Source of the DNA: Stenocarpella maydis
Taxonomy: Eukaryota > Ascomycota > Sordariomycetes > Diaporthales > Diaporthaceae
Direction: 5' to 3'
Assembly (NCBI GenBank): GCA_002270565.1
Contig: NQMI01000091.1
Span: forward strand, 62,001 to 126,000
Length of the DNA stretch: 64,000 bases
In this document: piece by piece, positions 1 through 9,689 of the stretch
Layout of the letters: each line of letters begins with the position of its first letter
How positions within the stretch are numbered: the stretch's first letter is position 1
Translations under genes and position numbers: made by a program
Notes under the pieces: model-generated
Told to the model about the DNA's origin: nothing
Seen by the model: the letters and a program-made list of their open reading frames with translations, nothing else
The model's database searches: none

Positions 1-300
1 TGACTCTAATTCCGCCTGCCAACCGTCTTAGCTGACGTGGGGGAGCAGCTTCCCTTCTTCCCCACAACCAGCCAGTCTCGGCCGATCTTATCTCGGCTCT
101 GTCCCACCTGCAGTCCTCTCTCTCATAGCTGCATCCGCCACGTCCACGCCGCCTGTACTCCGTACACACAACGTGTTCATCTCGTTCATACACTCCATAC
201 ATGCAGGCGCACAAGGCATTCTGCACCACGCTCCTGAGGCACCCGCGGCAGGCCATGCGCTTACGCCGTCGTCTCTACCGCTCCCAGTAGCAGCAACACA
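1..300 (+). promoter_or_regulatory. 5' flank and leader of the first gene
   Basis: No gene is visible here. The stretch is pyrimidine and CA rich and runs straight into the ATG at 301, so it is probably the promoter and 5' untranslated leader of the downstream membrane protein gene. I see no clear TATA box. It is cut by the window edge. Confidence 0.4.
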
Positions 301-1113
301 ATGGCCACGGTCCCCAGCCCTGTCACCACACAGTGGACCTTCGCCCTGGCCCTGACCGCTCTTTTCCTCAGCGCCGTCGTCGTCGTGCAGATCTTCTCGC
401 AGTACGCCAAGGCCTACGTCGTCGCCCCCGCAGAGGTCATCAACTTTGTCGACGCCGCCGACTCGTCCGTCCAGGAGAACGAGAGCTACGACCGCGACGT
501 CTCGCGCCTCCAGCGCCTCGACGACAAGTTCAGGCTGGGCCGCCTGCTCCGCGAGATCCAGCGCGGCGGCGATGACCTGCGCGAGGAGCTCAACTCGCTG
601 CTCCTGGCCGAGTGCAGGGGCGTCGGTGCCGGCGCCGACGGCATGAGCGACCTGGCCGACCTGAGGCTCAAGACCACTGCCAGGCTGCTGTGGGCCTCCA
701 AGCGCAAGGGCCTGGAGGACAGGGTCCGCCGTCTCGACATGTTGCGCATGCGCTTCCTGGTCGTCTACATGGGCATCATCGCAAACTCGGCGCCCCAGGC
801 CAAGCAGCCGCCCGAGAAGAAGAGGTCCGCCAGCACCTCGGAGAAGCTTGGCAGCCGCATCATCGAGGAGGAGTTCGCAGCCCGCCCCCAGCTACCCCGC
901 GCCGCCACCGAAGCCATCAAGAAGAAGCCCCTCCTCCGCCGGCTCAGCCAACAGACAATGGGCCACAGCGACAACGTCAACCCGGGCCCAAAGATCGGCT
1001 GGGGCAACGTCATGAGGGAGCTGCAGCTGTCGCCGCTGCTGCACAAGCGACACGCCAGCGTCGAGAAGGCCATGTCGTCGCCGGGATCGCCGGGATCGCC
1101 GCGCTCGCCATGA
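301..1113 (+). CDS. Conserved fungal single-pass membrane protein, function unknown
   Basis: This is a single-exon open frame of 270 residues. A hydrophobic segment at about residues 12-32, rich in Leu, Ala and Val, follows a short polar N-terminus and should be a signal anchor or single transmembrane helix. Residues 60-165 are charged and rich in Leu and Arg and probably helical. The last 100 residues are basic and low in complexity and end in a short Ser-Pro-Gly repeat. The ATG at 301 follows a CAACACA context and is the first in-frame start before the hydrophobic segment. GC-rich third positions support coding. I do not recognise a named family. The topology suggests a membrane-anchored protein with a helical domain on one side, but its role cannot be inferred. 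No intron is needed. Confidence 0.75.
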   Translation: MATVPSPVTTQWTFALALTALFLSAVVVVQIFSQYAKAYVVAPAEVINFVDAADSSVQENESYDRDVSRLQRLDDKFRLGRLLREIQRGGDDLREELNSLLLAECRGVGAGADGMSDLADLRLKTTARLLWASKRKGLEDRVRRLDMLRMRFLVVYMGIIANSAPQAKQPPEKKRSASTSEKLGSRIIEEEFAARPQLPRAATEAIKKKPLLRRLSQQTMGHSDNVNPGPKIGWGNVMRELQLSPLLHKRHASVEKAMSSPGSPGSPRSP

Positions 1114-1923
1114 AGAGCCATTTACTCCTTTTTTATTCTTTTTTTTTCTCTTATTACGAAGACCCAAGAAGCGACAACGAATCGGAAACAGGGAACATGG
1201 AACCGGAGGGGAGACGGAGGAAAAATATAAAACAAATTGTGACGGGCACGGGACTTGGGATATTTTCTTACGACTATTACGACTTTTACGTTCTATAATC
1301 TACAGCTGTGGGCTGCAGCTCGATATCGCCGCATCCGCCATTCACGACAGACATGCTTCACGGAAGCCTCACCTCCGCCAAGTGACACCATCCCCGCCGT
1401 CCTTGACCAAACAGCGCGCATAACATCACACGAGGTGTTCTAGATGCGGCCATGGGTGTTTTATTGAGCCGGAAGTGTCTCCAAGGACCATGGATACATC
1501 ACGACATACCGTTTAATCCCCAGATAACCAGTACACCCCAGAAGTTTTATACCCCCTTTTCCCCGCGCAAGCAAGTGAATGGCGACGGGTTGTCTGATCA
1601 TGTACTTGTAATACCTTGACTTTTCGCATCCACGCCTCGACGGTAGCTGTAGTGCTAGAGTGATCATGAGGGAATGCATTGACATGGTCTAACCGATCCG
1701 ATCCATTTCCATGTGATGACCGTGATTTGGCATGGCCAGCCCAAGAAGTGTGGAGAAGGGGGGGGGGCATCAAGAGTGACTATGGCGAGCAACCATGTGC
1801 TTGACCCCAGAATCGTAGCCTCAAGACTTGATCGCTGACATGCGCCAAAGCCCCGGGCAGAGACCCCAAAGTCGCTCTGCAACCCATACCACCATACACC
1901 CCCGTGACAGTATGGCAGCTCAG
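1114..1923. other. Intergenic, convergent 3' flanks
   Basis: This 810 bp spacer lies between the 3' ends of a plus-strand and a minus-strand gene. It begins with a T-rich tract just after the stop at 1113, as expected of a fungal 3' untranslated region. No further gene, RNA or repeat is apparent. Confidence 0.5.
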
Positions 1924-2690
1924 CTAATGAGCAGCATCTGGCCCAGTCCCGTTCCTCTCCCCAACTGCACCACGGCGTCAGTAATCCCACCACAGCCGGC
2001 CCAACCCAAGGGGAACAGAGGCGCATCAGACTCACCATCCAGTGCCACCAAGAAGCGGCTGACACAGTTATAACAGGCCACGGTAGCCACAATCTCCACC
2101 ACCTCCCTCTCCGAGAACAGGCCCCTCACCGCCTCGAAGGTCCCCTCGCTGACCTCGACGTTGCGCGTCATCTCGTCCGCGACGCACAGCACGGCCCACT
2201 GCCTGTCGCTCATGCCGCCCTCGGGGGCCCCCACGTCCGCGGGGGCGAGGGCCGCGCGCGTCCTGACGAGCTCCATGGCCGCGTCGCCCACGCCCGCGGC
2301 GGCGGCCAGCGGCGCGTGGTGGGTCCACTCGTACCAGGCGCGGTTGACCGAGGCGACGCGGCAGATTGCGATCTCGCGCAGGTCCGGGGGCAGGAGGGTG
2401 GCGGTGCGCACGGCGCCCAGGAACGAGTTCCAGCCGTCGGCGACGGGGGGCGAGTGCAGGAGGGCCAGGTCGAGGGAGGTGAGGGGCCGCGGGGCGCGGC
2501 GCGCGGCGATGCGGCCCACGATGGCCTGTTCCTCTGGGGACGAGGTCGGCGGGGGGTCCGGGACGTAGGAGAGGCGCATGGCGAGGGGTGGGCCGCGGCT
2601 GAGGGGTCTGAGGTGTAGGCGGGGGGTGAGGGCGGGTTTCGTGGCGATGAGGCGTGGGATGTGGCGGGTGGGTGTCGTCTGCGATGGCAT
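1924..2690 (-). CDS. Carboxymuconolactone decarboxylase / AhpD-like protein
   Basis: Two exons, 2690-2036 and 1964-1924, encode 231 residues. The 71 bp intron (2035-1965) has a GTGAGT donor, an ACTGAC-type branch site and a GCAG acceptor. Splicing it changes the tail to the LDVGE ending expected of this family. The core shows the hallmarks of the alkylhydroperoxidase D-like fold: a helix with EIAICRVASVN, then YEWTHH, then a final helix with ACYNCVSRFLVAL. Family members act in protocatechuate-type catabolism or as small antioxidant or cofactorless enzymes, so the exact substrate is unknown. The family usually starts at MRLSYVP, about 37 residues downstream (near 2580). The Arg- and Pro-rich extension before it may be a mitochondrial presequence or may be untranslated. 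Confidence 0.8.
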
Positions 2691-4735
2691 CTGAGTGAGG
2701 GAAGACCGAGTCTCGATGAGGAGGCGAGGTGGTGTGTGTGTATATCTGAGGGGGACGGTGGAGTAGCCCGTTCAGACCTTCGGCCCAGGGTTGCGGTCCC
2801 CGCCGGCCGGTCTCGGGAGGTGGGGGACGGGGAAGGCTACCCCGCGAAAACGTTCTGCCCGGCACATCAGCGCGGCCACGGCCGGGAAAACAAACTCACT
2901 GGTCCCGTTTCCTGCTATCCACCCAGCCATCCGGGATGGCCCGGGGGGGATGCAAGCCACGCCCACAGCACACTACACTAATGTTGTTGTGCATCGTGGA
3001 TGGCCTACTCGGCACGGGGCGATATGCAACGCCAAGCAGAGGGCATTGCATTGCAGCTGACCGCCACGACGCTGGTCGCCTGCAGCTCAATATATTGCGC
3101 GGTTGTTGGATGTGGAGACCCTAGACACTGGTCTCATCCTCTCACTCATGAGAGAGGCTCTTTGTCTGTGTACTATTCCTTTAGAGAATGAGAGCACCTC
3201 TCATCCCTCTGTGGATAGCGTAGTCTGTAGGCCGAATACATGCGCTTTCCAGAAAGCTTCTGCGGTGCTGCAATGACAGGATGGATCATGGGATGGCATC
3301 CTGCAACGGCGAGCATTGCAGAAGGAAGAGCCGAGTCTCGCCACGGTATGCTCGGAAGAGTGAAACACAAAACAAACCCACATTTCTTGCGCGCATTCAT
3401 CTCGTTGCCCCGGGCATCTGATGGCGCCTTGGCCGGGGTCCAAACACACCGAGCTTGCGGCACCGCTCATTCGACTGGCGAACCCCCGCCAAACCTCGTG
3501 TTTCAACCAGCTCCATACTGGTCTCGACTCTCGACGGCCCTGTGTCGCATCGTGATGCCGAAGCACCTCCTCGGACGGCAGAAAAGGGTGGCTCTAGAGA
3601 GAGGCCTTTGGTGACTGCGGAGTCGTGATGTCACTCTCACAAGACGGGGTGGATCGTGCAGAAGCACATCGAAGGCTGGCTGGTGGCCATGGTAAAAGTG
3701 ACGGTCCTGGGTCACTCGGAAGGGGGGGGGTGGGCATGAAACTTCTAGTGGAGATCTCAGCCGGCGGTGCCGACCTCGGCAACTGAGCTCAGTTCCATCT
3801 CGCGCATGAAGGTGCAGATTATGCCGGCCCAACCCAAACGACAAACCACAGCTATTTGTGTCTTGGATAAACGGCAGGGGCTCTTGGTGCAAAGGTGATG
3901 GTGTGCCTGACCACGGTTACTAACTTTCGTCTTTGGTCCCCCCACAACACAAAAGGAAGCAATGAAGCCAGGTTGCAGGCAGAACCACTGCAGAAAGGCA
4001 CCAAGGTCTGTCCCAGGGATATATATCCGGGAGCATCGTTTGGATAGCTGGCTCAGGGGGTGGCCAAGTGGTTCTGGCCTGCTGGAGAGTCTGCTAGTGT
4101 ACCTACATGCACACTGTCTATAGGCTGGGATAGAAACTCCTAACCTGGCGGTGCAAGCGGCCAATCAACTAACACGATCGGGCCTTCCCAGGTGAGGGCC
4201 TCCAAAAAGTGGTGCCCGGAGCGAGGAAGACCCTGACATGCGGTCCACGTCGTGCCCCGGCATGAGCCGCGCAGGCACTGAAGGCATTGACGACCAAGAC
4301 GTCACCTCTCCTTGCCTTCCATCATCATACCTCCAGAATGACAGTCGCCCAGGGCCTGGTCCCGGACGGCCACGTCAACCCGCACCTCACCCATCGGCTG
4401 TGCGGGCTCGAGTCTCAACCCACCTTCTGTAAAGACCATCATGCGCAGGGGTTTTCATTCTTTTCACCACATACCCATCTCTCTGTGGCCGTCGTACGGT
4501 CGTCGCACTCTTGTCACATATCCTCCCGTCCGCGTTCGGTATCCCAAGGCAGTCGTCAGCAGCGCAAACAACAACCCCGACACGATAGAGCCACGACGCC
4601 CCCCCACCGCCTCATCCTGCCTGCCTCTCCGTCGTAGGTGTCTCCGCCCCAGGGTTGCCTGGTGGCTCCCCATAGTCAAGGAGTCACGAAGCCCACGGGG
4701 CCTCCAGGGGCATCATCAGTCCCCCGGCCGCAAAC
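2691..4735. other. Intergenic, 2 kb between divergent genes
   Basis: This spacer lies between two genes transcribed away from each other. It contains small random frames only. The last 300 bases before 4736 are CA rich and look like the leader of the membrane protein gene. No recognisable gene, tRNA or transposon was found. Confidence 0.45.
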
Positions 4736-5443
4736 ATGGACGCAGATGACAGCCAGACCACCAATGGGACAACCACCAGCACTCGCACCGCAAATACAAA
4801 CAGCAGGCCACCCTCCTGGGTCTGGGTCCTCGTCGCCCTCGCCTCCGCCGCCACCATCGGCATCATCCTCTTCGCCCTCTCCCAGTCCATCACACGCAGG
4901 CGGGCCCGGAAGCAGCAGCAGCAGCAGCAACAACCACAACCACGCGATGCAGGCGGCGGCGGCGGCGGCGGCGGCGGCGGCTCGACACGAGGCAGCCTAT
5001 GGGGCCGCGGGCGGGGCCGCCGGAGGAGCCGCTCTCAGCCCGGGAACTCGCGCTGGGGCTGGGTGTACCCGCACCACGGCGCCAGCCGCGCGTCGGGCAC
5101 GCAGTCCTCGGAGGGCCTCAACGAGCTGGGCGAGGCGCCGCCGCCGTACAACGAGGACGACCTCGAGCCGTGCCTCGGGGTGGACATGGCCGAGGTCAGC
5201 GCCCCCGGGCTCGACGGGGGCCCGGGTAGTATCATGCCCCCGGAGGCGTCGCGGCAGGACCGCGGGTCATTCTTGCTGGCGGGGGACAGAGGAGGTGGTT
5301 CAGGTGCGGCGCAGCACCACACTGGTCACCCCGAGCCGCCGGCGTATGATTTTGCTGTGAACCTGGGGGGTAGTACTACTTCTACGTCGATACAACGGCC
5401 GGCACCGGTGGCCGTGTCGGTTTCGGGATCGAGAGGTTCTTGA
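4736..5443 (+). CDS. Single-pass membrane protein with PPxY motif
   Basis: The single-exon product has 235 residues. A short Ser/Thr/Asn-rich N-terminus of about 26 residues precedes one hydrophobic helix (about 28-50) that ends in a stop-transfer cluster of Arg and Lys. The predicted inner part has a poly-Gln tract (60-66), a poly-Gly tract (73-82), an Arg/Ser-rich patch and the motif PPPYNEDD at 135-142. Small N-out proteins of this layout are common in Pezizomycotina and usually have no assigned function. A PPxY motif next to acidic residues is the classic ligand of WW domains in Nedd4/Rsp5-type ubiquitin ligases, so an adaptor role is possible but is only inferred. The start context, AAACATGG, is good. 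Confidence 0.75.
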   Translation: MDADDSQTTNGTTTSTRTANTNSRPPSWVWVLVALASAATIGIILFALSQSITRRRARKQQQQQQQPQPRDAGGGGGGGGGGSTRGSLWGRGRGRRRSRSQPGNSRWGWVYPHHGASRASGTQSSEGLNELGEAPPPYNEDDLEPCLGVDMAEVSAPGLDGGPGSIMPPEASRQDRGSFLLAGDRGGGSGAAQHHTGHPEPPAYDFAVNLGGSTTSTSIQRPAPVAVSVSGSRGS

Positions 5444-6038
5444 GATGGGAGAGAGTACGATGAGGTTGGTGTTATTGATACACGACTGCTCTGTGACATT
5501 TCTCGCATAGCTTGGGAGGCTAAGGCGTCTGACCTGGAAACAATTCCTTTGGGGACACCGACTGGTGGAGCACCACAGATACCCAATATGAATATAAGGC
5601 ATCGACAGTTGGTTAATCCAAGCCCTTCGTATCTGAGGCCAGCTGCGATACCTCTGGAACTTGTCGTGACATCATGGGTGGAACAGAACAGACGCGTCTT
5701 ATAATCACTAGGGCAAGATAATATTACCTAGGTATAGAACATTTCTTGGAGTTTACCCTGAGTAAAGTCATCCGCGTGGCAGGGAAAATTAGGTCTAGCA
5801 GTATACGACCCTTTTAACTAGAACGGGATTATCCTCGAGACAATGAGGTGGCGACAAACGCGGCACGATCTGATATCTTTGATGCCGCCTTTGATCAGAA
5901 GAAGTGTGGCCTGGTGTATTTCTCGTTCCGTAATCAAAATCTGCTTGTGTGGCTCCCTGTAGGTAGCACTCAACCCTATTCTCTAGTTACCTAGCTCTAG
6001 CTATTTGAGTGTTTGCGACTGTATGAATTGACCACCGC

Positions 6039-6074
<36 letters not shown>

Positions 6075-6234
6075 GATTGTGATCGGATCAAGAACGAAAC
6101 TGACTAGGCAGTCAGCCGCTGGTTTACAACCTATTATCTTCCATCTCAACACACAACGCACAAGTAAAACCATTAGATAAATCAATGCTCGCCAAATCCT
6201 TCCCAGCGCCAAGTCATGGTCTGTTTGTGTGATG
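5444..6234. other. Intergenic, convergent 3' flanks
   Basis: A 790 bp AT-richer spacer between the PPxY protein gene and the P450 gene, which end toward each other. Apart from the CT microsatellite near 6041 nothing is apparent. Confidence 0.45.
6041..6072. repeat. (CT)n microsatellite
   Basis: About sixteen uninterrupted CT dinucleotides in the 3' flank of the P450 gene. It is a simple sequence repeat, probably variable in length between strains. Confidence 0.9.
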
Positions 6235-7921
6235 CTACTTCTTCCGGGCCCTGACCAGAACCTTGAGACCAGGCGTGTGAGATGCAATGCCCCCCGTCAC
6301 AACCCAGTTCCCCTGATGAAGCATTTCCAGGTCAAACCGACGGATGATCTCAGGCACGAGCTTATGCATCTCCATCAACGCAACCTCCTTGCCCAAGCAC
6401 ACTCTCGCACCCATGCCGAAGACATACATGGCAGCATCCATTCTGGCCACCTGATCCTCAGGACCTAGCCATCGCTCGGGTCTGAACTCATGCGCATCGG
6501 CACCAAACACCTCTGCGTCTCGCTGCACGACATACGCCTGGCTCGTCATCTCGGTTCCCTCCGGTATAAAGTCCCCGCCGATGGCTATGCCGCCCTTGGG
6601 CGCAAGGCGCGGAAAGATGTTTGGGATTGGTGGGTTCACTCGGAGCGACTCCTTGATGCACGCACTCACGTACGGCAGATGCGCCCGCGTCTCGTCGTAC
6701 TGCACGACCGGGCTCAACAGGCCCCTGGCGTCCGCGCCGTCGACCTCCGCCCGCGCCCGCCCCAGCGCGCCGGGGTGCAGGAGGAGCAGCCGGAGCGTTG
6801 CGCCCAGCCCGCTCCCCGTCGTGTCGACGCCCGCCTGGATCAGCAGCGTCATGTGCGCCGTCCTCTGCACCCCCGTGAGCGGCCGCGCCGAGCCGTAGTC
6901 CCCGCCGCCCACCACGGCCTCGAGCGTCAGCTGCAGCATGTCCGGCGGGTCCGGCCTCGGCTGCCTCATCTCCATGAGCCGCTCGCGCCGCGCGATCTCG
7001 TGGTTGGCCTGCGCGACGAGCCAGCCGTTGCCCGTCTCGTCCGACTCGCGGGGCAGCACGTGCGGGCCCAGGGGCGAGGGCAGGACCACCTCGCGGAGGA
7101 AGCGCCAGCGCTGGGAGAGGCCGAAGAGGGCGAGCCCGTCCCGCCAGGCGCGGATGAGGCCGCGCTCGTCGCGGTCGTTGGCGAGGAAGCCCCAGGGCTC
7201 GGTGAACACGACGGTGGTGAGTACGTCGGCCGCAAACTCGGCGACCTTGTCGCTCAGGATGACGGGCTCACCCGTGCCGGCGCGCCTGCGCGTGTTGGAG
7301 TGGAACGTGCGGATGAGGTCGTCCACCCGCGCCTCCCAGTTCTTCTTGATCAGGCCGACGCCCCATGGCGACCCGCCCACGGCCTTGCGCAGCTCCTTGT
7401 GCTGCTGGCCGTCGGTAACTTGGAAGATCGCCCTGGGACCCAGTGCTTCATGCCCGTACATGGACGATTTTGTATTGCACCTGGCATTCCAGTAGATCTC
7501 GGGGAGCGCCGAGCTCTTGTAGAAGAACAGGAGTGTGGGTGTGATGCGGATTGGCTTGCCATCCTCTGATTCAGCAAAGCCCCATGTCAGTGACCATACC
7601 TGCAGACACGCAGTAGGCTAGGCAAGGTGGGTGTTTTCCCCAGGAGCTCTGATCAACAACAGCAATGGGGACTCCTGACGTACTGCCGTATTTGCGCACA
7701 AGCGACATGAGCCAGTCGGGCTCCTTTGACGTGATGGAGGCCAGGCCCAACGGAAGAGACGAGCACGCCGCATACCATGGCCCTGGGAAATGACGCAGTG
7801 GGTGAAAGAACAAGCAGTAGATGATGCGCCAACCAACAAGCGACAATGCAACAAGTCCAAGTGCCAGCGCGGCCTTGAGGAGTGCTACCTGGATGGCAGA
7901 AGAGCTTATGTGGATCGCCAT
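6235..7921 (-). CDS. Cytochrome P450 monooxygenase (pisatin-demethylase-like)
   Basis: Two exons, 7921-7684 and 7565-6235, give a full-length protein of 522 residues. The 118 bp intron has a GTACGT donor and a TCAG acceptor, and joining yields RKYGKDGKPIRI, a normal P450 beta-1 region. An N-terminal membrane anchor is followed by the FHPLRHFPGPW hinge. The I-helix carries AGVDTT, the K-helix ESLR, and the heme-binding loop FGMGARVCLG with the thiolate Cys at about 469. The YWNARC...YGHEALG region resembles fungal P450s of the pisatin/benzoate demethylase type. All catalytic motifs are intact. It stands alone, with no adjacent biosynthetic enzymes, so the substrate is unknown. It should reside in the endoplasmic reticulum membrane and need a P450 reductase. 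Confidence 0.9.
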
Positions 7922-9127
7922 GCTGATGATTCCTTGCCCTCAAACTCGTGGTCAGACAATTCTTTGCAATGATAGGAACCCACCTGACATTTCGAGCCTT
8001 GGTATATGACTATATATATCTTGAATCTCTTTGTTCGGATACTTGATCGGCACCTGTCCTGTCGAATGAGCTGGCTGGAGTCTGGTTACACATTTGCGGG
8101 GTTGAGAAGAAGATCCAATACAAGTACCGCCTTATTCCTATAACTGTGATTATTTCACTTGGCATTTATGTTGATCAGGAGGATAAATGTCATTGTGCAT
8201 CCGAGTTAGCTTGATACGAGTTTTACTGTGAGCTCCCTCCAGTGGAACAAGGCCCAGAACAGATCAAAACCGGCGACTCTCACCTCTAGTTACAAAAGTT
8301 GAGGATCAAGAGAGTCTGCAAGAACCATATTGTGTGGCTGGCTATTACGCAAAACGGAGGTACCAAGAGAGAGAGGATAGAGGGCCGGCCGCCAAGGAGA
8401 AGATCTTGATGAGAAGATCTTGATGAGTTTGACATACCAGCTCAACTCACCAAGGCCGTTTAGAAAGTTGCCCGGGCACAAAGAACAAATGGAGACTGGA
8501 TCAGGTAGCCAGACTTGTCAAGGCGTGGAGAGAACCTGCTAGAGATCGAGACAATCAAGTCACGGAATTGGGCAGTAGCCACACAAACAAACGAACTGAA
8601 GGCACTGTTTGAGAAAATATTAACAGGCATTTCCATATTTTGAGAAAGAAGGCTGGGTCGAAGCTTTTATGGGCGGAAACTCGAAATATTGTATTATGGA
8701 CTGCATGTGAGGCCATAAGCACCCCATCCACCACTTCTGACTCCCACTCGGGCACTTCAAACATTGCCAAATAGCAACCCTAACCCCGCCCTATCACGCC
8801 TCAGTGACCTCTTCATTCTGGAGAAAAGCCCTAACTGGTCTCAAGTGCTAGCTGGTCCACATCTCCCATGCCGCGCCGGTGGACCGGTCCCTCGGGAGAC
8901 TGTCCTCACCGGGGTCAGGCTCGGGGACCATATTCAAGTTCTCTGGCGCGTTTCGTGGCAAGGCCAGCACGTCTCCTTCTTTTTGTAGCAGGACATGGCA
9001 GCTTTGGCGGGACTTACTTGTAGCGAGTGATGCCTCGACGTTACTGATGGCCAGGAAATGGGGGAAGATGAACTGAGAGAAACGCATTATGGGTTTATTT
9101 GTGGAGTGGTTGGTGTTATTTCCTTTT
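7922..9127. other. Intergenic, 5' side of P450, no clear gene
   Basis: About 1.2 kb upstream of the P450. The minus strand at about 8848-9060 keeps an open frame with ordinary codon use that ends at 8848 (tail GAAWEMWTS). It runs into the tandem array and could be the last exon of a truncated gene, but I do not recognise it. Nothing else is supported. Confidence 0.35.
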
Positions 9128-9633
9128 CCTTTTTCTTTTCCTTTTTCTTTTCCTTTTTCTTTTCCTTTTTCTTTTCCTTTTTCTTTTCCTTTTTCTTTTC
9201 CTTTTTCTTTTCCTTTTTCTTTTCCTTTTTCTTTTCCTTTTTCTTTTCCTTTTTCTTTTCCTTTTTCTTTTCCTTTTTCTTTTCCTTTTTCTTTTCCTTT
9301 TTCTTTTCCTTTTTCTTTTCCTTTTTCTTTTCCTTTTTCTTTTCCTTTTTCTTTTCCTTTTTCTTTTCCTTTTTCTTTTCCTTTTTCTTTTCCTTTTTCT
9401 TTTCCTTTTTCTTTTCCTTTTTCTTTTCCTTTTTCTTTTCCTTTTTCTTTTCCTTTTTCTTTTCCTTTTTCTTTTCCTTTTTCTTTTCCTTTTTCTTTTC
9501 CTTTTTCTTTTCCTTTTTCTTTTCCTTTTTCTTTTCCTTTTTCTTTTCCTTTTTCTTTTCCTTTTTCTTTTCCTTTTTCTTTTCCTTTTTCTTTTCCTTT
9601 TTCTTTTCCTTTTTCTTTTCCTTTTTCTTTTCC
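9128..9633. repeat. Tandem array of a 12 bp polypyrimidine unit (CCTTTTTCTTTT)
   Basis: About 42 essentially perfect head-to-tail copies of CCTTTTTCTTTT cover 506 bp, followed by the single N at 9634. All six frames are open through it, but the long Lys/Glu/Gly or Phe/Pro/Ser frames are artefacts. One strand is purely pyrimidine. The array stops exactly at the assembly gap, so its true length is unknown. Confidence 0.97.
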
Positions 9634-9634
9634 N
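9634..9634. other. Assembly gap (N)
   Basis: A single N separates the pyrimidine array from an AT-rich transposon relic. The sequences on its two sides need not be adjacent in the genome. Confidence 0.95.
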
Positions 9635-9689
9635 GAATCATTATCAGCCAGCACTTTCCAACCCTCCTAACTACCTCAAACTTTTTTAG

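Noticed and set aside
4130..4196. tRNA-like sequence on the minus strand
   Set aside because: There is a vague A-box-like stretch (TTAGTTGATTGG), but no proper T-arm GTTCRANNC and the acceptor stem does not pair.
8848..9689. Open frames with Lys-Glu-Gly, Phe-Pro-Ser or Leu-Phe repeats
   Set aside because: They are translations of the 12 bp tandem array, whose length is a multiple of three and which lacks stops in every frame. Not proteins.
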